Positions 60,756 through 64,000 of a DNA stretch of 64,000 bases are shown in pieces. The position numbers and the translations under genes were made by a program. The stretch is from the NCBI GenBank assembly GCA_963691655.1, contig OY829326.1, positions 25,718,878 to 25,782,877 of the forward strand, in the 5' to 3' direction. Under the pieces are notes generated by a model. The model worked only from the letters and a program-made list of their open reading frames with translations. It made no database searches and was not told where the DNA came from. The DNA comes from Toxonevra muliebris. Lineage: Eukaryota; Arthropoda; Insecta; Diptera; Pallopteridae. Positions within the stretch are counted from its first letter, which is position 1; the number at the start of each line of letters is the position of its first letter.

Positions 60756-62020
60756 CTCGACAAAACATTTGCAACTAAAAAAAATTTACTTTATTTTACG
60801 AAAATAAAAACAAATCAATATTTCGTTGCAAATCAATTATTCTCAATGATTGCCATGTAGCGTCGAGGCAAATAAGTTTGTAATGATGCCCTCTGGAATA
60901 TTTCTCCAAGCATCATGAACTCTTGCAAAGAAGTCATCTACATTCGATATGTTGCTGCAGTCAGTCCTCTTCCTGACAATCTCCCATAAAGTTTTCAATA
61001 GGATTAAGACCCGAGGATTTCAGGGCCAATCCAATAAATTCATATTATTATTCTGAAGTCAGAATTTTTGAGACTTCGCCGTATGTGTTGGCTCGTTGTC
61101 CAGTTGAAACATTCACTTACACGGAATTTTTCATTTCGAAAATTTTCAACATTACGGATTTCATGATTGATTATACTAGTAATGTGATGAAGACGGTTCA
61201 AACCAGGAGCGGAAAAACATTCCCCTATCATAACATGTGCATTGTGTTTGGCCGTCTTAATATAATACTATTGTTGTAGTTGTTTTACCTCTAGGGCGTT
61301 GAACGTCGGGCATACCATTACTTCCAATTAAACTAAATTTGGACTTATCGCTGAATAAGAAAGCTTTTTACTTCATTATTGGCTAGGCTATGTGGTCTTA
61401 CGTGAATGGCAACCTCTTTTGCCGGAAACGTTTGCTAATAAGTAGTTTTGTGCTGAAATGTCAACATGTAAATTCGAGCAACGAGGTGTCAAGTTAAGTT
61501 AAGTTATTTTACCAATTTGTTGCCTGAGAATTGATTTGGCGTATAGGTATACATATAGCCATACAATTTGTACACACATATACCAAATCAATTCTCAGGC
61601 GACGAATTGTGTAGCACATTTTTTTTTTTACTTATTTAATAATTACAGCATGAGCATTTCAATCAGTTTTAAATAGATGACCACCGTGATGCATAACATC
61701 AATGGTTTCGTTCTTCTTAAAATTTGAACAAATTCGTGAAATTGATAACTTATGATTGTTGTATTTTATATAAATTTCTTTTTTCAGGAGTTTCGTTCTT
61801 ATAGTCATCGATAACTTGCTTGCGTAAGGCTTCACTTAACTTATTTGGCGACATTGTCTCATCTATCTCTTTCTCCAGTGAGAAGTGGAATTTCTGCATT
61901 AAAATTATACGCAATAAATCTCTTGATCTGAAATAGTTCAAATAAATTATAAAACATAATAAAAAATAAATATTTAATCAGCTCACTGGAACAGTCTTTT
62001 AAGTTGCAAATGTTTACTGA
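60756..62020 (-). mobile_element. Tc1-like transposon copy (inner), degenerate
   Basis: Left end CTCGACAAAACATTTGCAAC (60756) and right end, reverse complement GTCAGTAAACATTTGCAAC (to 62021), share AACATTTGCAACT. The 1.26-kb length is close to a typical Tc1-like element (about 1.3-1.6 kb), and the transposase is on the minus strand. Confidence 0.6.
60810..61860 (-). pseudogene. Tc1-like transposase relic
   Basis: The minus strand begins MSPNKLSEALRKQVIDDYKN (61850 downward), the usual N-terminal helix of Tc1 transposases. Recognisable later pieces are a KFNLIGSNGMP-like block before the second half (about 61330-61290), VMIGECFSAPGLNRLHHITS (about 61235-61175; WGCFSxxGxGxLxxIxG in the family), LDWP followed by GLNPIENF (about 61030-60985; LDWPxxSPDLNPIENLW), and PRRYMAIIENN near 60850 just before the stop. 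Several frameshifts and stops. Catalytic motifs are only partly readable, so it is inactive. Confidence 0.65.
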
Positions 62021-62169
62021 CAATTTTCAAATTTTTAGTTTTTTTTTAATAAGAAATAATATAGTTTCAAAAACAATCAATACAAATTTTGTAAGCTTAA
62101 AAATTGCTTTGTAAGGTATAGAAATTTCAGCCGTGTATTCCAGTTGCAAATATTTTGTCCGATACTTTA

Positions 62170-63950
62170 TGTAGGTTATAAAAATTTTCATATGTAATAA
62201 GATTAGCGGGTCGCATTTGGCCTAAGTGTGTCCTGATGAACAGACAAAGATGGGCAGATTTAAGAAAAGGAATTTGTATTAAATAAGATCAGTCCAGCAT
62301 TCTTTCCTTTTGAAATGTCTCGAATCTTGAACTGCACGCAGCTTTCAGATTATCCAATAGAACTTGTGAAGCAAACTTTCAAATAAGATTTCAATGAAAG
62401 TGTTTCGTCATACAAATTAAATTTTGAACTGTTTCAGGTTCAAATTATGCTCATTGCAAAAAATAATCATTCTATTTAACCTTACAATGAAAAAAATAAT
62501 AATTTTTTCTATGTATAGAGAGTCACAAATTATAGAGTTACACAAATTTGTGACTTTTTCACACAAAACTAAAATTTTGGTTTGAAAAGCAAATATTTAA
62601 GGCGTTATGCAGAAGAACAGGAAATGGCGCCTAAAACTCGCAATTCTGTGCTCATTTCCTGTACAGAAATAAAAAAATAGTGAAGGTTTTCTTTTTACCT
62701 TTGGGATTCTCTTTAGCTTTCACTGGCTAAACTTTCATTTATCAATATACACCTGCCCTCTTCATTTCGTAATTCCAAGTCATTCACTTTTAATTGAAAC
62801 AAAACAGGATAAGCTTTTTTTCAATTAAGAGCAAAATGCTGATATTATTTATATTCAAATGTATGTACATGTATTACTGTTTATATTATCCTTAAATAAA
62901 TCTGCAAAATCATCGCATAAACTGAATTCCTGTTTCTTGTGGGTGATCATTATTTGTGATGACAAGACAAAAATCGACAAAAATAAAAATTATTATAAAA
63001 ATCAAAAATGTGTTGAAAATTTTTAGTATTTTCAAAAGTGCATACATATATATGAATATAGAGAACATAGGCTTAACATTTTTGCTGATACATATATGAT
63101 ACATACAAACTTATATACCAGATTTCTGTTAAATGCCTAACACAACTACATACACATTCAAATAAACAACCAAAAAAGAAAAAAAATACAAAAAGTTATG
63201 AAAATTGAAAAATATTTATTTAACACTCCCACATATGATTTTCAACTTCAGCGTTTCAACGCGTACTTTATATTGGTGAAAGAAGAAAGACAGGCGATTT
63301 TTTATGAAAAATATTATTTTATATGTTAGGTTGTTTATTTTCATGTTTTTTTTTATTTTTCTTACATATATAATTTTCTTATTTTTCCAACATTTTCTTG
63401 ATTGATCCTTGAAATGATGAGGAAAATATTCACATTTTTTTTACTATTTTTTGCATGTTGTTTTCGTATACGAAAAATAAGAATAAGACACACAATTTAA
63501 TAATATAGTCATTACGCACACACATGCACACGAACTCACGCACGTATAAACACTTTAGCTTACATTCATACACACATATGAATGAGTAAATGTAGTTGTA
63601 TAAAAATGTATGAGTATAAGAAAAATAAGCTACGAGTGGCAAAAAAAAAAAAAAAAAAAGTGAATATATGTAAAAGAAAATAGAAGAAAAATCCCCATCA
63701 TTTTCCTGAACATTAAGGCCAAAGTATCATATTTGTTACGCACACCCATCACCACATGAACGCAGACAGACAGACAGACACACTCACATTTCAAGCATAC
63801 ATAGACACAAATACTGCTAAAAATATTAAATTGAATATTTTTATCAACAACCACACATCAACATATATAACAACAACAGCAGCATGAGTACCAAATATTA
63901 TCGATAACAGCAACAGAAAAACAACAATCTAACGACGACCCTTGCCTATA
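62170..63950. other. Intronic AT-rich DNA
   Basis: No gene is recognised. A (CAGA)n run at 63766-63780, CACACA tracts at 63510-63530 and a poly(A) run at 63641-63660 account for the Cys/Val/Phe-rich frames. Confidence 0.5.
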
Positions 63951-63952
63951 GA

Positions 63953-64000
63953 CAGTGGCGGATTGAGGATTTGGTTTCGGAAGGGCAGATGAATTTACAT
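63953..64000 (+). mobile_element. Likely start of a third hAT-type repeat (cut by the window end)
   Basis: CAGTGGCGGATTGAGGATTT resembles the CACTAGCGGATCCA ends of the two copies in intron 2 and the CAGTGGCGGATCC string I recall from hAT-type repeats. The right end is outside the window. Confidence 0.35.

Larger units (their letters stand above)
59291..62162. mobile_element. Tc1-type terminal inverted repeats (outer pair)
   Basis: CGGACAAAACATTTGCAACT at 59291 is matched in reverse complement by the segment ending at 62162 (CGGACAAAATATTTGCAACT with GG following in both). A second pair sits inside at 60756 and 62020. The spacing of 2.9 kb is too long for one simple Tc1 copy; nesting of another repeat and a second Tc1-like element is the simplest reading. 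Confidence 0.5.
47081..64000 (+). other. Intron 5 of the Dscam2-like gene (open at the window edge)
   Basis: Donor GTAAGG at 47081; no acceptor is seen before the window ends, so this intron is at least 16.9 kb. It hosts MITEs, a 950-bp TA-flanked element, the A-rich 12-bp satellite, LINE and Tc1 remains (listed separately). Confidence 0.7.

Overview
This window is eukaryotic DNA, AT-rich and intron-dominated, most likely from a higher dipteran fly. The basis is (i) exons whose translation I recognise as the N-terminus of a Down syndrome cell adhesion molecule, closest in my memory to Drosophila Dscam2; (ii) fly-type transposons (mariner, Tc1-like, jockey-like, R1-like and RNase H-bearing LINEs); and (iii) abundant (CA)n, (TATG)n and CAG/CAA microsatellites. 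A tephritid-like fly is my guess; the sequence alone does not settle species or family. There are no bacterial operons, CRISPR arrays, rRNA genes or confident functional tRNA genes.

Gene content. Only one host gene is supported. It runs on the + strand and five coding exons are visible: a signal-peptide exon (6384-6432), then 39587-39919, 45366-45527, 46017-46163 and 46963-47080. All four junctions have GT/AG sites and matching phases, giving about 269 codons: leader, Ig1, Ig2 and the start of Ig3. Intron 1 is about 33 kb. The intron after the fifth exon runs past the right edge, so the rest of the protein lies outside the window. Nearly all other DNA is the upstream flank or intronic filler.

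Layout. 1-6383: microsatellite-rich upstream DNA, a MITE-like inverted element, a mariner fragment and a probable 5' UTR. 6433-39586 (intron 1): LINE fragments, many on the minus strand; two dispersed repeat families with second copies about 20 kb apart; a possible solo LTR; an R1-like RT relic; a jockey-like RT relic beside an almost intact mariner (25.4-26.7 kb); RNase H-type LINE 3' ends; a paired-SINE region (33.4-33.7 kb); a second mariner-like relic (34.3-34.8 kb); and a T-rich 12-bp satellite (37.5-38.5 kb). 39920-45365 (intron 2): a 21-bp satellite with a higher-order period of about 300-325 bp, two hAT-type MITEs and an inverted satellite. 47081-64000 (intron 5): a Harbinger-type MITE, a TA-flanked 950-bp element with a Cys-containing ORF, the same 12-bp satellite in opposite orientation (54.1-56.8 kb) split by a LINE insertion, and nested Tc1-like elements near 59.3-62.2 kb.

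Most noteworthy. The 12-bp satellite lies in opposite orientations on either side of exons 2-5, so the two arrays could pair in the pre-mRNA and favour back-splicing. The 950-bp TA-flanked element looks like an uncatalogued DNA transposon. The 21-bp satellite keeps long reading frames open on both strands purely because 21 is a multiple of 3. All functional statements are inference from sequence and remembered families; no searches were run.
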